Positions 35,775 through 48,300 of a DNA stretch of 64,000 nt are shown here, one piece after another. Made by a program: the position numbers and the translations under genes. A model generated the notes under the pieces. It had not been told where the DNA came from, ran no database searches, and saw nothing but the letters and a program-made list of their open reading frames with translations. Within the stretch, counting starts at the first letter, position 1; each line of letters starts with the position of its first letter. The stretch spans positions 991,001 to 1,055,000 of the forward strand of contig JAOTOL010001455.1 of the NCBI GenBank assembly GCA_034440575.1, in the 5' to 3' direction. The stretch is from Imbricaverruca yamaguchii. Lineage: Eukaryota > Arthropoda > Thecostraca > Neoverrucidae.

Positions 35775-36112
35775 GTGGAGCTCAGGACCGATGTCTGCCC
35801 ACGGTCCAGTTCCGGGTGGCAGTGCTCAGGACCGATGCCTGTCCACAATCCAGTTCCGGGTGGTGATGCTCAGGACCGATGTCTGCCTACAGTCCAGTTC
35901 CAGGTGGTGGTGCTCAGAACCGGTGTCTGTCCACAGTCCAGTTCCGAGTGGTGATGCTCAGGACCGATGTCTGCCTACAGTCCAGTTCCGGGTGGTGGTG
36001 CTCAGAACCGGTGTCTGTCCACAGTCCAGTTCCGAGTGGTGATGCTCAGGACCGATGTCTGCCTACAGTCCAGTTCCGGGTGGTGGTGCTCAGAACCGGT
36101 GTCTGTCCACAG
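35775..36112 (+). repeat. 44-bp minisatellite carrying the exon C acceptor and first 31 nt
   Basis: About eight units of 44 bp run directly into exon C. Each unit contains TCCAGTTCCGGGTGG, then a CTCAG-ACCG block identical or nearly identical to exon C nt 1-31, then a linker such as tgtctgcctacag that forms the next acceptor. Most units keep an AG at the acceptor; the first two have cacgg and cacaat instead. Two linker types, one with gcctacag and one with gtccacag, alternate through much of the array, giving an 88-bp dimer period. The array therefore offers a series of competing 3' splice sites. Three units (132 nt) would keep the frame, while one or two would shift it. Confidence 0.9.
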
Positions 36113-36183
36113 TCCAGTTCCGGGTGGTGATGCTCAGGACCGACCTGAAGCCGTTCGACGACCCGATCGACGTGTATGTTCTG
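36113..36183 (+). CDS. CD109-like / thioester-containing protein, exon C (MG2 domain)
   Basis: A 71-nt exon between acceptor tgtccacag (ending 36112) and donor gtgagt (36184). With the single base carried from exon B it reads VQFRVVMLRTDLKPFDDPIDVY, then VL. This fits the second strand of MG2 in CD109/TEP proteins, where a V-FR pattern is followed by a DP-DVY motif. The phase fit and the fit to the family pattern are both exact. The first 31 nt of the exon, together with its acceptor, are repeated upstream as the 44-bp array, so the real acceptor is the last of a row of near-identical sites. It was chosen because only this copy runs on into KPFDDP. I could not find the next exon in the remaining 28 kb, which is filled with TEs and satellites. 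Confidence 0.82.
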
Positions 36184-37118
36184 GTGAGTCGCAGAGGTCG
36201 CAGGTGGCTCAACCGCATTTAGTCGCCGTGAAGTTCACAACACGTGTGCGTACACTTCCACATGTATTGACTGCTACCACGCATCGTATTTCTTTCACTT
36301 GTGCTCATGCAGACTAGTACTTTCATAAGCTCACCGAAGGGGGCTGAATTCGCCATTCCCTCCTGCTTTTTCTACAATATCTCACCAATTATAGCGGATA
36401 TATTGCAATAGTATCGATGACCTGGTAAGAAATTTACCATCACATTCTATGCACAATGCACCATTTTAAAATCTGTTGGTAAATATAGGAAGGGCAGGGG
36501 TGCAAAGTGCACTGACCGGCCGGCGACCGCAAAACGTTCAAGGTCACAAAGGTTTCGTTGGTGCAGTAGCGCAATGGTGGCAAATCTCGACCTCATTTGA
36601 TTATGAAGACATTGGCAGAGTGTCATAAAATTGATTTTTAAGCGAGGACTCTACAGACGTAAACCACCCGCCAAATTGTATGCTTCTAGCTCGAGTCGTT
36701 TCCGAGATCTTAGTTGGGGAGCCGAATCCCCCATCCGGTGCGCATTATGTGAAAGACTCCGGCGCGATTGTTAAGTTTGGGTTCGACCACTCGATAGGCC
36801 ATGGGGTTTGACAACTTGTTGAAATGGAACCATGAGTGAATTGCACCGTTTTGTTTCTGTTCAGCGCCATAGTTGTCTAGTTACGTGGTTGACACGTCTT
36901 TTCGAGTGTTCAGGGGAGGCATGCAAAACCATCAAAGACGAAGGGTGCACGACCTAAACAGCTCGACAGGGAGCTGTCCTGAGCCGCCTGAGAACTACAC
37001 CAAAGCCACCACCACGGTACCATTTCCTGGAGTAAAAACAATTCGCGATGTCTTACATCCAAAGCTGTGTTGCACATCCGAACCGAAAGCCCACCTCTCT
37101 CGGACTCTTGACCCTGAT
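36184..37118. other. Downstream of exon C; no further exon recognised
   Basis: Starts with the exon C donor gtgagt. Scanning for the next CD109/TEP pattern gave nothing. Confidence 0.5.
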
Positions 37119-37953
37119 TAACCCGCGCTGTCTCGAGGATCTATAAATGCCCCCTAATGTTTTTAGCGGATATTGAAGGAACGGCGCGAGGCAGTGTGCC
37201 GAAACTTGGCATTTCCTTTCTCCACATCAATTTGGCATATCGTGTCCACGTTTGGAAGTTAGGTAACCTAGGGTCAACGAATTAGTCTAGGTCAAGTGAG
37301 GTCACCTCCAAAAAAGTTAAACCAGTCACGCTTTAACGGATGCGGGCATTTTAATGAAACTTTTAGCGTTTGCTTATCGTTAGGGACGAAACAAAACACG
37401 CCGGAGTCATTTTTTCCGCTTTTGATTGTTTATTAGTTTTGCATATTTGCTTAATAGAGTTCAAATCAAAGATTATGGCTAAAGTGAGGATTTTTCATCG
37501 AAGCAAGTTGACTTCGAACAACGTTTTCTTTTCGGTCCGCTCTACCCATTAGAAAATAAAAATTGAAGTACTCGAAAACTCAAAATGTTGAGATTCAAAA
37601 ATACTATTTTCATTTTTGGCTGGCCAAAAATTTGTATGGTCCCGGTCGATTTCGCTGTTCTTTTCTGATACCAATTTTTTAAACTGAAATTTCCCCCAAA
37701 ATTAACTCCCCAGAGCCAAAAACATGATCAAGTCATGATCAAGATGAGCAAGTAGTGAAAACCTAGGACCCCTAGTGACATCACTTTTGGGTTAATTTTT
37801 TTTCGGGTGGTGTCGGACCCTATTCGTCGAGCGCTTTTCGGTGACACCCCTTTCGTTTTCGTACATCGCTTAGTTTGATTATTACAGGAAGTTCCTATCA
37901 ACCTCCCAGTAGCGGGGTGTGAAGATCTGAACGGAGAGACGGTTAACCGGGTT
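37119..37953 (-). mobile_element. MITE family A, copy 3 (complete)
   Basis: The two ends are inverted: taacccgcgctgtctcgagg (37119-37138) and acggagagacggttaa (37938-37953). The interior matches the reverse complement of 59569-60382, including the aaggaacggcgcg, catttggc/aatttggca and tcaagtgaggtcac blocks. At about 835 bp with no coding frame, it is a non-autonomous DNA-transposon-like element. Confidence 0.8.
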
Positions 37954-38473
37954 AACCCACATGCAACTGGAATTATCGCACCGAGAACACTGCATTTTAA
38001 ATTTCGGCGTTCACTACAAATACTTACAAGAGCCACGTCTTTTCAGCACATTGCGACAGCACATCTACATTGCCTCTCCCCAATGAAATTAGCATTGTGA
38101 TGCGTGGCTGCAACATAGGTCCCAGTGATATCGACAAAGTGACACATGCTTTTCAAAACTGCATACTGGCTTCTAAGGCACCGGCACACTGACCCACAAG
38201 ATGTGCTTTGTGTTGCGAATATGAAGAATATGAACGAATTTAATCGAATAAAGCCCTCGTCCTGATCACGTGGAAGCGGCAGTAGCATTCGTGGCTCTTG
38301 TAGCCAGTATGCTTACCTCCATTCTTTCCAGCGTTGTATCAACTACGTCATCCAGATCTGCCTATAGAACATACTGGTACGAATTTGATGCCTTAGCTCG
38401 CAGACGGATACCAAAAATGCCCAGTGATTCACCAAATTGTCTGGGAGCTAGTGCCGACATTTGCCGATACCAC
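37954..38473. other. No recognisable gene
   Basis: Unique sequence between the MITE and the LTR element. Confidence 0.5.
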
Positions 38474-38695
38474 TGTACTGTATTTACGTATCTATATTTT
38501 CGAACGTCAGCGTTACAACTTCACGGCTCCGAACATGGGCACTCGAGAGCGGCCACACCCCAACCACGCGCTGCGGGACCCACACAAAGAGTGCCCGCCA
38601 AGCCAGTACCACCGCTCTGGCGGTGTCACTCGGAGACACGCCATATTCCAAGTGTTGTGGCCGCTATCTAGATGTCGCCACTGCGCCACACAACA
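38474..38695 (-). repeat. 3' LTR of the gypsy element
   Basis: Shares with 41486-41708 the blocks cgaacgtcagcgttacaact, ccatattccaagtgttg and gatgtcgccactgcg; roughly 80-85% identity by eye. Confidence 0.87.
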
Positions 38696-38976
38696 CTACA
38701 TTCTCCTCGTCTACGAAATAATCATTGGAGCTTGCTTACATAGACAACACAATTACAAGTGCTACAATTACCAATGAAGCGCTACCCAATAACATCGCAA
38801 ATACTTTCGGTACAATTGAAAATAACTGACATGTACTGCAAAATGACAAGTACTCGTATCAATGCATCACCTCGCGGCATAACAGCATGCCTAAATATGC
38901 ACATTAATCAAACCCCTATCGTACAGGAGCCCGACTGACTCGCCCAGATATGATTCTCACTGTTGTCTCGCGCCTG

Positions 38977-40397
38977 CTAGACGGCGTTTCCTCCATTTCT
39001 TGCCGCGCCTGGTGATGCAGCCGCACCTGCTGACCCAGCTGCGCATGTTGGCCTCCGCCAGGCATCTCGTCCCCCTGGGTCCAACAGGGTCGGCGTCTGC
39101 TCCCTTGAGACAGTCTCAGCTTCGGGCCTCTGATGCTTCTCGCACCCTCTGCTGCTGCTTCCGGTACTTCTCGTAAGTTGATCGGCGTACACTGTAGTAC
39201 AGTCATCGAGCACGAAGCTCGCCGGTCCGCACCGCTCTAAGACTCTCCTCGGCCGCGAGAACCTCAACCACCCTTTACGTGCCTGTGGCGGGAGACGGTG
39301 TCGTACGGCGTCCCCCACGGCGAAGTCGGGAACCTTCACACGATGTGTGCGGTCGAAGTAGGCCCTCTGACGAGCTTGTCTCTGCGACACACGGTCCCGC
39401 AGGTCAGTCGGCTTCAGTCGTAGTCGCCCTTCGACGTTCACCGCCGCGCTGAGCTTGTTGCGCATCGGACGTCCGTACAGCAGCTCGGCTGGGCTGCGAC
39501 CAGTGGTTGTTTGGATCGTGCTCCTGTAGGACAGCAGAAACAGCTGGAGATAATGAGAATGGCCAACCTTCTCCAGATCTACTGTTTGGAGTGTTGCCTT
39601 GACCGTCTTGTTCACCCGCTCCACCTGGCCCGATGACTGCGGATGATAAGGCGACACTTTTATGTGAGCGACCCCCACACTTCGCAGGTACGAGGCGAAT
39701 CATTCAGACGTGAAAGCAGATCCACAACTTGACACTATTTCTTTCGGGTAACCTTCTCGACACGCGGACTTCTCAGTGAACTGCACGACCACGTCAGATG
39801 TCGGGTGCTCACAAAACCCAACCTCAATCCATGCCAAAAAGAAGTCGATGCCAACGATGGGAAATATCTGTCCATGGCGACCACATGCTATGGGAGCGAT
39901 GAAATCAAGCTCCAGCTTAGGCCATGGCTCGACCAGCAGTGGGACGGGCTGCAGAAGCGCATGCCTAGGCACCGCCGTCTTGTCTGCCACCGAACATATC
40001 CTCCAGCCTGGATATTCCGCACCACTGCCTGATCCACACCAGGCCATCAGTACAGTTCACGCAGTCTCTGTTTGGTGCGAACTATACCCTGATACCCCTC
40101 GTGAGCTAGTTCTGCCAGTCGTGTCTGTAGATCTGCTGGAACCAGAACCCGGCCACCGCGCAGGACGACGTCGTTCCTCATAGTCAGCTCGTCTCTGGAG
40201 CGCCAAAACTGTTGTAGTTCCAGCATACACACACGATAGTGTCCGGGCCACGGATGAGGAATCCGATGTCTCAGCTTCCCGAGACCAGGGTCCACCTGTG
40301 ACGCTGTCTTCAACTTCGTGCCGCTCACAGCTGCTCGCTCCCTCGTGAGCATAGCTACGACCAGCTGGTCCTCGTCTGTCGCCTCCTGCACTGGCAC
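38977..40397 (-). pseudogene. Gypsy zinc-binding linker and integrase, broken
   Basis: The linker (40397-40048) contains LAELAHEGYQGIVRTKQRL, like the HHCC arm before integrase. A stop and a frame change lie near 40047. The integrase core (40047-39700) reads WPKLELDFIAPI with the first catalytic Asp. The second Asp is lost: the usual SDNG-x-F-TSE box reads SSCGSAFTSE. One in-frame stop lies near 39698. After it, HPQSSGQVERVNKT carries the catalytic Glu, and RSTIQTTTGRSPAELLYGR and a basic C-terminus follow to 38977. The loss of the Asp and the stops make it inactive. Confidence 0.82.
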
Positions 40398-40559
40398 TGG
40401 GAGCTGAGAAAACCCATCTGCCGTGTTGAGGTTTCCCTTGACGTACTACACCGTGAAGGAGTACTCGATCAATCAATCAATCGACACACCCAGCGACAAA
40501 TACGCATCCCCGCCCTGCCAATTCCTCGCGACGTCATCATAGTCTTAAGCGACTGGCGA

Positions 40560-40880
40560 TCTGCGCTCAGGAAAACTTGCTGCCCCACATATACCCGTGC
40601 CACTTCTCAATTGACCAAACACAGGCCAACGCCTATTTCTCTCAGTGACGCTGTAGCGACGCTGAGCCTCAGACAACGTACTGCATGCAAACGCCACCAC
40701 TTGCTCGCCATCGGGATGCAGCTGCGTGAGCACTGTTCCAATGCCCACGTCACTGGCGTCTGATGTCACAGCTGTGGGCGGAGTTCGATGGCATCTGCTC
40801 AGCTGACGGCATTGCTGAGTCGTGACGCCTCCCCCGAACAACCACTGTCGGTCCACCGCTCGATCCTCAGCAAGCGCTAT
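40560..40880 (-). pseudogene. Gypsy RNase H domain, broken
   Basis: The pattern PPTAVTSDASDVGIGTVLTQ (about 40795-40730), then VVAFACSTLSEAQRRYSVTE, is the start of a gypsy RNase H with its first catalytic Asp and Glu. The frame breaks soon after TERN, and the rest of the domain is not readable. Confidence 0.75.
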
Positions 40881-41170
40881 GGACTCAGACGATGCAGAGT
40901 TGGGTGGTCCTCCACACACAGGCGATCACGGAGATAATTATAAACACATGCCTCTACAAACTGGTCCCATATCATGTCATCTTCCAAGGCTCCAAATGCA
41001 CATAACTTGCTCTGCTCCCCTTAAGTTTGTCAAAAACGTGGCGACGGATTCATCAACCGTCAGACGACACCTACGGAACATGACCCGCTCAAACATGACG
41101 TCTTCGGGCTTTTCAAACAGTGATGAAGCAATGAAAGGCATTCTCTCATCGTATTGCCCTCCGACTTAAC
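40880..41170 (-). pseudogene. gag remnant of the gypsy element
   Basis: The minus strand reads MPFIASSLFEKPEDVMFE, then a DESVATFLTNL stretch. After a frame change near 41010 it has a GALEDDMIWDQFVEACV-like segment followed by LRDRLCVEDHPTLHRL. This is the typical end of a gypsy capsid region, just before where the CCHC knuckle should be. The knuckle, protease and most of the reverse transcriptase are missing; the RNase H region follows directly. Confidence 0.65.
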
Positions 41171-41485
41171 CTGTTGCGGCTGAGTTCCGCCGCTGTCACC
41201 TGAGCGTGGCGTGTCTCGGAGCTCCTCCCCAGTCGCCGCTGTCTCTACCACACGATACCGCTGCCGGCCCTCCTGACCCAGGCAGTGTAGCGGGAGCGCT
41301 CTCTGTCTGTGCTGGTCCCACTGTGACCCGCCGATAGCCAATGCACACAGCTAAAAATCTGCATACCAGACAGACCGATGGATAGTCGCAGTCGCCGTCG
41401 TGGCCAAAAATGGCCCTGGCAGACGAATACCTTCCATGGCCGCCGAGTCAATGCAATTGCGTGCTTTATCCTAGTCGCGAATTAC

Positions 41486-41708
41486 TGTACTTTCTTTTCG
41501 TATCTATATTCTCGAACGTCAGCGTTACAACTACACGGCTCCGAACAAGGTCAACTCGGGAGCGGTCACGCCCCGACCACGCGCCGCAGGACTCACACAA
41601 ACGGTGTCCGCCAAGCCCGTGCCGCCGCTCCGGTGGTGTCACTCGGCGACACCCCATATTCCAAGTGTTGCGGCCGCTACCTAGATGTCGCCACTGCGGC
41701 ACACAACA
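41486..41708 (-). repeat. 5' LTR of the gypsy element
   Basis: Counterpart of 38474-38695. The element reads leftward from here. Confidence 0.87.
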
Positions 41709-43852
41709 CAGCGGCTGCACATACTGCACATTTACTACACATATACTGAAATTTTGGGTCTGCAATTCGGTGTACGCAGTACTCGGAATTGCCGCTTCTC
41801 GTAAATTCAATTTGTATCTCGCTTTGCTTTTTGCCCCACTTAGTTGCAGAATTGACCCACCTTCAGACTGTATGCACTTTGTCGACGGTTTCACTATAGC
41901 AGAAGCTAAGGAGTTGCTGAAGGCTGATTCTTCCTGAATATGTCCTTGATTACCTCTGTAATTCTTGCTGTAAGACTGTCTGACAGCTTACTATTGCTGA
42001 CCACGACAATGTGTTGAAATCTATCAGCTAACGGCGATTCTTAACTGGAATTCATAAATGGCCTGCTGGAGCGATATTCCGCAGTGCCACACAATAGGAG
42101 CAAATATGGCTCGGAGCTCCATGTCGGGCCGTCAGACGTACGCCCGGATTCAAAGCCGGCTCTTCTGCATCGGGAGCGTGCGCTTGCCGTTAATGTGATT
42201 CAAGAAGCATGCATTAAGCATGTGCTGGGCCTTGAGCCCGGGGCCCTCCGGCCTTGTGGTCGAAACAGTCTCCGCCTACCGCCGAAATGTGATCGGCACT
42301 GGACTCTCCGGGACGCCGCCGCGGCCCGTCGCAGCCATGGCATGCGGTCGACGCAGATCCCACTCAGGACTTTCATTCATTACGCTGCTCCAACCAAACT
42401 GGCACGAGCATGCTCTCAGGGTAAATACATAAACCTACTGCAATGCTCGAAGCAGACATTAAAAAAAATTAAACGAGGTATCCTGGTAGCTACGATCATG
42501 GGCGTGACTTGTGAAGTTTATTTGGGGGGATCATCGATGTTTTCATTCCATTTTTATCCGGAGAGGGGCGCCGTCGGCTGAAAGGAAAGCATTGACCGGG
42601 GGATGGGTGCACTGAAGCGTTCCGAAAGGCGCCTCCATATGCTCAATGGATACGCTTCGGCATGATTGAGGGCAAATTAATGATTGGGTGGGGAGTTTCC
42701 CCCTTGGCGCATACGAAATGGCACCAGACAACACTGAAAGAACATAAATATGGTCAACACCCCATTTACAATACACAAGGGTGCCTGTGATGACTTCCGT
42801 TCTACCAACGGCTGGTAGCAAACGTGTAGTCGGAGAAATATCGATCCATTCCATTTCAATCCAATTCATATGGGTGCAATTTCCCTTGTGTGACATAGTA
42901 GTAACGCCTCTCAGCTCCCCTTTCTTTTGTCCTCCCTTTAACGACACATCTGCGTATAGTCATAAATAGCACAGGAAGCAATGTATCTACCTACTTATAC
43001 CATTGTCTAGCACCATCTAATGCCGCCTTTTTGGTCGCGGCAACCGCAGGCCTGGTGAACAGGGTCCTGCCGATGTTATTCGATAGCATGGCAGATCTGT
43101 CTTGGGTGGTGGAATCTTTTGTAATCACCCTGGAATCCGCTTGCATATGCGAAATTAATTGTCGCAAATAGGTAACTTATCATTCCGTGGGATTTCATCC
43201 ATGCCTTGATTACAGTCGACATTTTGAGGAAATTTAACAATTTAACTCGGTTCCGGTCGGCTTAGAGAGGGGAACGCACTGATTGATATAGGCAGTGCTT
43301 ATGCATCCATGGACCACTGAGTTCTGAAACGGCCATGCTTGGCTTACGTTTGTCGCGATATAACAGGGTGGATACATTTTATATGCTACGATAGTATTAG
43401 GATGCGATATTATTGATACTGCAGCGCTATTTGATAAGTCATACCTCTTGTGCCGCACCACCGGACGTGATCACACAAATATCATGCATTCTGCGATTGC
43501 GGGTCCTTGATCCGCATTGACTGCCCCGTTGTCCTCGTTGGAAAGATGCGTATCTATATTGAAATATCTAAGGCGTGGTTCGTGCAAGGAAGACCAGTAC
43601 TATTCGTGTACACCCCGACTGTTGCCGAAGCTCGCTGGATACTCCGCCCCGCCGATTGGCACGACCGACCGCTGGTTTTCGCGGTTCGTTATTTTTCATT
43701 TTAATGGGGCAACACCCGTCGCTCTTTTCGTTCATTTCCAGGGGTGACACCTGTCTCCCCGCGTGATTTTTTTCTCGTCGTATTTCCGTTCCCTGTGTTT
43801 TCGCGTGTTCTTGTTCATTTATATTTCATTCGGTAGGCTTTTTTGCCCGCGA
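41709..43852. other. No clear gene
   Basis: The longest frame (42084-42581, plus, 165 codons) has no recognised domain. Other frames are 60-134 codons. No repeat structure. Confidence 0.45.
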
Positions 43853-44942
43853 TGTGAAAAAAAAAACTAAAAAAGACACCGACCCCAGCTCGCCAGCGGA
43901 CTCAGAATCGGAATTTCCCCGCTGACGACGTCTGCTGACCATCGCTCGACTCCAGACTCGGCCCCTGATGCTCCACCACTGGATACAACTGTTGATGACC
44001 AACGCTGAACAATTCCCCTTGACGACGCCATGGAAGCCCTTTGCGCTTCACCGACCCCTGCCCGTCCAAAGACCACGACCTCGTCCCTTAATTTGGACCA
44101 GACCATCACTCTCCACGCCGTCGACCCATGCTTGAACCAGACCACGCCTTCTCCACCTGAACCCATCGAACCCATCGAGCCCTACCTCGTTTGTGCTGGC
44201 TCGTACATAGTCGTTAAGCCTGTAGAGGGATCCGTTTCCTTTCGTCGTGCCAATGTTTTCTGGCCGACTAAACAACTCCTTGCCACCTGCTCCTTAATCA
44301 ATCCCGATATTGAATCCCCAACCAACAGAACCCTAGTCATCAAAATCCAATCCGGAGTCCAGACCAAAGCCCTCCTCCGTTCCACATTATGTGGAAAATT
44401 CGTTACCATCACTTTCCATTCGGACCGCAATACCAACAAGGGCACCGTCTTCGCGCCGGAGCTCCGCTTCATGTCTGAGGCAAACATTCAGGCCGAGCTC
44501 AGGCCGGATGGGGTGACCCACGTCCGCCGCATAACTTCCTTTAAAGACGACCAGAAACGTGACACGAGCCTCCTTGTCCTTTAATTATGCCACTCTTCCC
44601 AATACCCTCCTCGCCGGATGCCTACGCTTCCAAGCCCGAGCCCTTATACCCAATTATCGCCGCTGTTTTAACTGTCAGCGCTTTGGCCATGGCAGCAAAA
44701 CATGCCGCCAACCAGCCCCATACCCCAAATGCGGTGATGCACCTTATCCCGAATCCACCTTCTCCAAACCTCCCCACTGCCTTAACTGTCACACTTCCGA
44801 TCATCTGACTACATCACCCCTTTGTCCAGTTTGGCGCAAGGAGAAGGAGGTCTGCGCTGTAAAGGCAACGACCGGAGTTTCGTATCCCCAAGCCCGACGG
44901 TCTGCCGAAGCCACATCCTCGTCAACCAAGACTTATGCCTAG
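43853..44942 (+). pseudogene. LINE ORF1, gag-like with CCHC zinc knuckles
   Basis: An RNA-binding ORF1 protein. The longest intact block, 44030-44584, holds the N-terminal and middle parts (VRRITSFKDDQKRD near its end). A one-base shift near 44575 moves the frame to a block running to 44942. That block carries RCFNCQRFGHGSKTCR (C-x2-C-x4-H-x4-C) and, further on, HCLNCHTSDH...CP, the typical knuckles of I/Jockey ORF1. The sequence upstream of 44030 stays protein-like back to about 43853, with one stop (near 44007). Confidence 0.8.
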
Positions 44943-45394
44943 GCGACAACCGTTGCTCCCGCCACACGTTGCGTCAACACTACTTCTACATTGATTCAAA
45001 CTCACATGATTTCCGGTTCAGCTCCACTAAAAACTCACACCACTGACCACACCGACACAAAACACCTTCAGTGCCAACACCCAGACCACTCTGGCTTCCA
45101 ACAAGCGTACCACTCCAGGCAGAAGTGACAGGCCTCGCAGTCATTCGGCTAAGGGAGACAATTATCGTTCCCCGTCAGCGGGCCATCGGTCGAGCCCTGC
45201 GCGTCCAGCGCCGGCCGGCGCCCACGTGATCCGACCGACTCCCAGCCGACGGGCATCGCCCGCGGCACTGACCGTCCTCTGTGACCTTTCCAAGGCCACT
45301 GGTCGGCCAGACGGATCGGCCGGGTCCACCTCGGCCGTCCACACCCAACCCACATGACCGCCTCAGCTGCAATCATGGCTGGGCTATGCACCGA

Positions 45395-48300
45395 AAGGTG
45401 CTGACAAACATTAATTTTCCTCTATCATGTCCGTATGTTTACAATGAAATTGCTGCAGCTTGATCTCCAAATGGACCGAAATGAAATCATTCTTTAGTTT
45501 ACTCATTCCAATTATCATTGCGCTTCAGGAAACTTGGTTCTTACTGACCGATGCATATCATTTCAATTATTCGGTGTACTTTTAACTATCTTTCCAAATA
45601 TTCACTGTACCGTCACGACGAGGTCCGTGGACCACACCGCGGTGGCGGTACAACACTTCACATAAGCAACGGTTACATACACACAAATTACACTTATTTC
45701 ACCTTTACAAGCCGCAGCTTGTACATTACGTTTGCGTGGTAGGGATATAGATGTATGTTCTATTTATATTCCACCACACACAGACAACACAAATATTTTA
45801 GCACACATAGAGAACCTTATAGCAAATTTCAGGTATCATTCATATTACTCGGAGACTTTAATGCACATAGCTCAGCCTGGGATCAACTACGTACACATGG
45901 AGACAATCGCGGCCGCGTCATCGAACAAATCTGAGACCGACACAATTTAATACTACTCAATGCCGGACAACCAACTTTTTTACCTTGGACATAATTCCGA
46001 AACAGCTATTGATTTATCAATATGCTCTCTGACCACAGCCAATGATTTTGACTGGACCATTGACACCGACATTCATGACAGCGACCACTACCCCATCAAA
46101 TTAACACACACACATTTCAACTGCGACCGATACCACACCCAAGTTCCGTCGCTGGAAAATTTCGAAGGCCGATTGGACAATATTTCAACAACTTTCACGT
46201 ATGTCATGTAACTCCAACATATCTGCCGTCAAAAACATTAACGAAATTACAAAAACACTTATCGAATCAGCATCTACTACAATTCAGCTCACAAAACCTT
46301 TTGCAAAACGAACGCCAATACCTTGGTGGACTCCCGAAATAGTACGTGCCATTGCTGTAAGAAAACGAGCAATTAGGAAATGCCTAAGACACCCTGATCA
46401 ACAAAACTTAATTATGCGCCACCATGAACGAGCGAGGACACGCCGCTCTTATCAGCGAGGCTGCGCGTCATTCATGGTCCGAATATTTAAAACAGCTCAC
46501 CTTTCGAACATCAATTACCCAAATCTGGAAATTAATCCTCCGATTGTCCGAACGCATTCGAATCATTTCCAGCCCTCAAAATCCAAAACATCACCATTAC
46601 AGAACCAATAGCAGAAGTAAAGAAAATTGCGGACACCATGGCTCCAAGTAGCTCGGATAACAATTACAGACCCGAATTATTGCATCATGCACAATCCATT
46701 TTTTCGCACTAATTTAGCACAATTCCATTCTGCCAACACTGAAACATACAATGTTCAATTTCAGATTTCAGAACTAGAGACAGCCATTTCCTCCGCCGGC
46801 AATACATCCGTAGGGCCCGGCCATTTGCATTATTCATTTTTCAGACATTTACCTGAGACATTTACCCACACCAAACATTGCATTTTGCACACATTTAATG
46901 CACTATGGACGACACACGCTTTCCCCGAAACTTGGACAGAATCTTTTGTTATGCGCATCCTGAAACCTGGCAAGGATCGCAGTAACCCCACTCATTTTCG
47001 ACCCATTTCACTCACCAGTTGTTTAGAAAACATTTTGAACGCATGACAATCAAAAGACTTACTTGGCACTTCAAAACAAATTCCCTTCTATCTTCATTTC
47101 AATGTGGTTTTCGCCGTGGACGTATTACAATAGATCACCTTATTCGGCTTGAAACAGACATCCGCCTAGGTTACAAAAAAAAAACATGAATACACAGTCG
47201 CAGTATTTTTAGGCAAGCTTACGATATGGTTTTCAAACCAGCATTACTTTTCAAAATTCAGCACCTCGGTATAAAAGGACATTTAGCTCATTATTTAGCA
47301 GGTATTGATCCGGTACTCGTCCATTCCACATCAGTTGCCAGTCAGCCATCTCTGATCAACATACTCTGCAAAATGGACTACTACAGGGAAGGTGCATTTC
47401 ACCAGTTTTATTCAACCTCATCATTGGCGACCTTTTCACTGACATGCCTATAAATATATCACGCTGTATATTTGCCGATGACAGCGCAATTTTGTGTTCA
47501 ATAAAAAAATACGAGCATCGTTTGTTTCACCTCCAAAACGCACTAAGCAAAATATATCGATTGTCTCTAAAGAATGGTTTCATTTTTCCGCTATAAAATA
47601 TGCAGCGATGATACTTAGTAAATCATTTCCCCGCGGAAATCAAGAAATAACGCTTCACTTCGGAAACAATGACATACCTTTTGTAAGGTTCATTTAAATT
47701 TCTTGGGGATTATTTTTTACCGTAGGCTTTCAATGCATAAACACATCAAACATGTTCGGAACAAATGTTTTCACCGACTCAATTTATTTCAATACATAAC
47801 GTCTTCAGCATTTGGAGCCGACCGTCATACAGTTCTACTACTTTACAAATCTTTAGTTCTACCCATAATTGAGTATGGATTCATAGTATATGCCGGTGCC
47901 AGCACATCCTCCTTACACATTTTAGCACCATTCAAAATACATTTACTCGTATCGCACTCGCCGCAATGACAACATCAACCATCATCTCTTTAGAAGCAGA
48001 ATCGGAAATTCCTCCACTAGCTCTCCGTATAATGCAACACACATTTAGGCACGTCTCCAAAATTAAATTTCAGGCAAATCACCTCACACACGCTTTAATA
48101 CAAGTCCTCCCAAATATACATCATGATTATTTAGTCCCATCCGAAAAACGAACTGGTCTCACTATAGCTTCTCGAATCAAAACATTTTCTGAACAACTGC
48201 ATTCACTATTCCACCCATTATTTTTCTTTTTACACCAACTACACCACCGTGGCAAATAGTAGGACATATTTTTTAGTTAACCACCACTCCAAAATCAAAG

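Larger units (their letters stand above)
38474..41708 (-). mobile_element. Ty3/gypsy LTR retrotransposon, internally deleted
   Basis: Two direct repeats of about 222 bp (38474-38695 and 41486-41708) flank a minus-strand interior. In order it holds the end of gag, RNase H, the zinc-binding linker and integrase. Protease and reverse transcriptase are absent. The LTR ends follow the TG...CA rule: on the minus strand they start tgttgtgtg and end agtaca. The LTRs differ at many sites, so the insertion is old. I see neither a 5-bp target duplication nor a clear tRNA primer site. Total length is 3.2 kb against a usual 5-6 kb. Confidence 0.85.

Noticed and set aside
38474..41708. Endogenous retrovirus with an env gene
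   Set aside because: Nothing resembling env lies between integrase and the 3' LTR; the interior fits a plain Ty3/gypsy retrotransposon.
42084..42581. 165-codon plus-strand frame as a host gene
   Set aside because: No recognised domain and no start or splice context; kept only as an unassigned frame.
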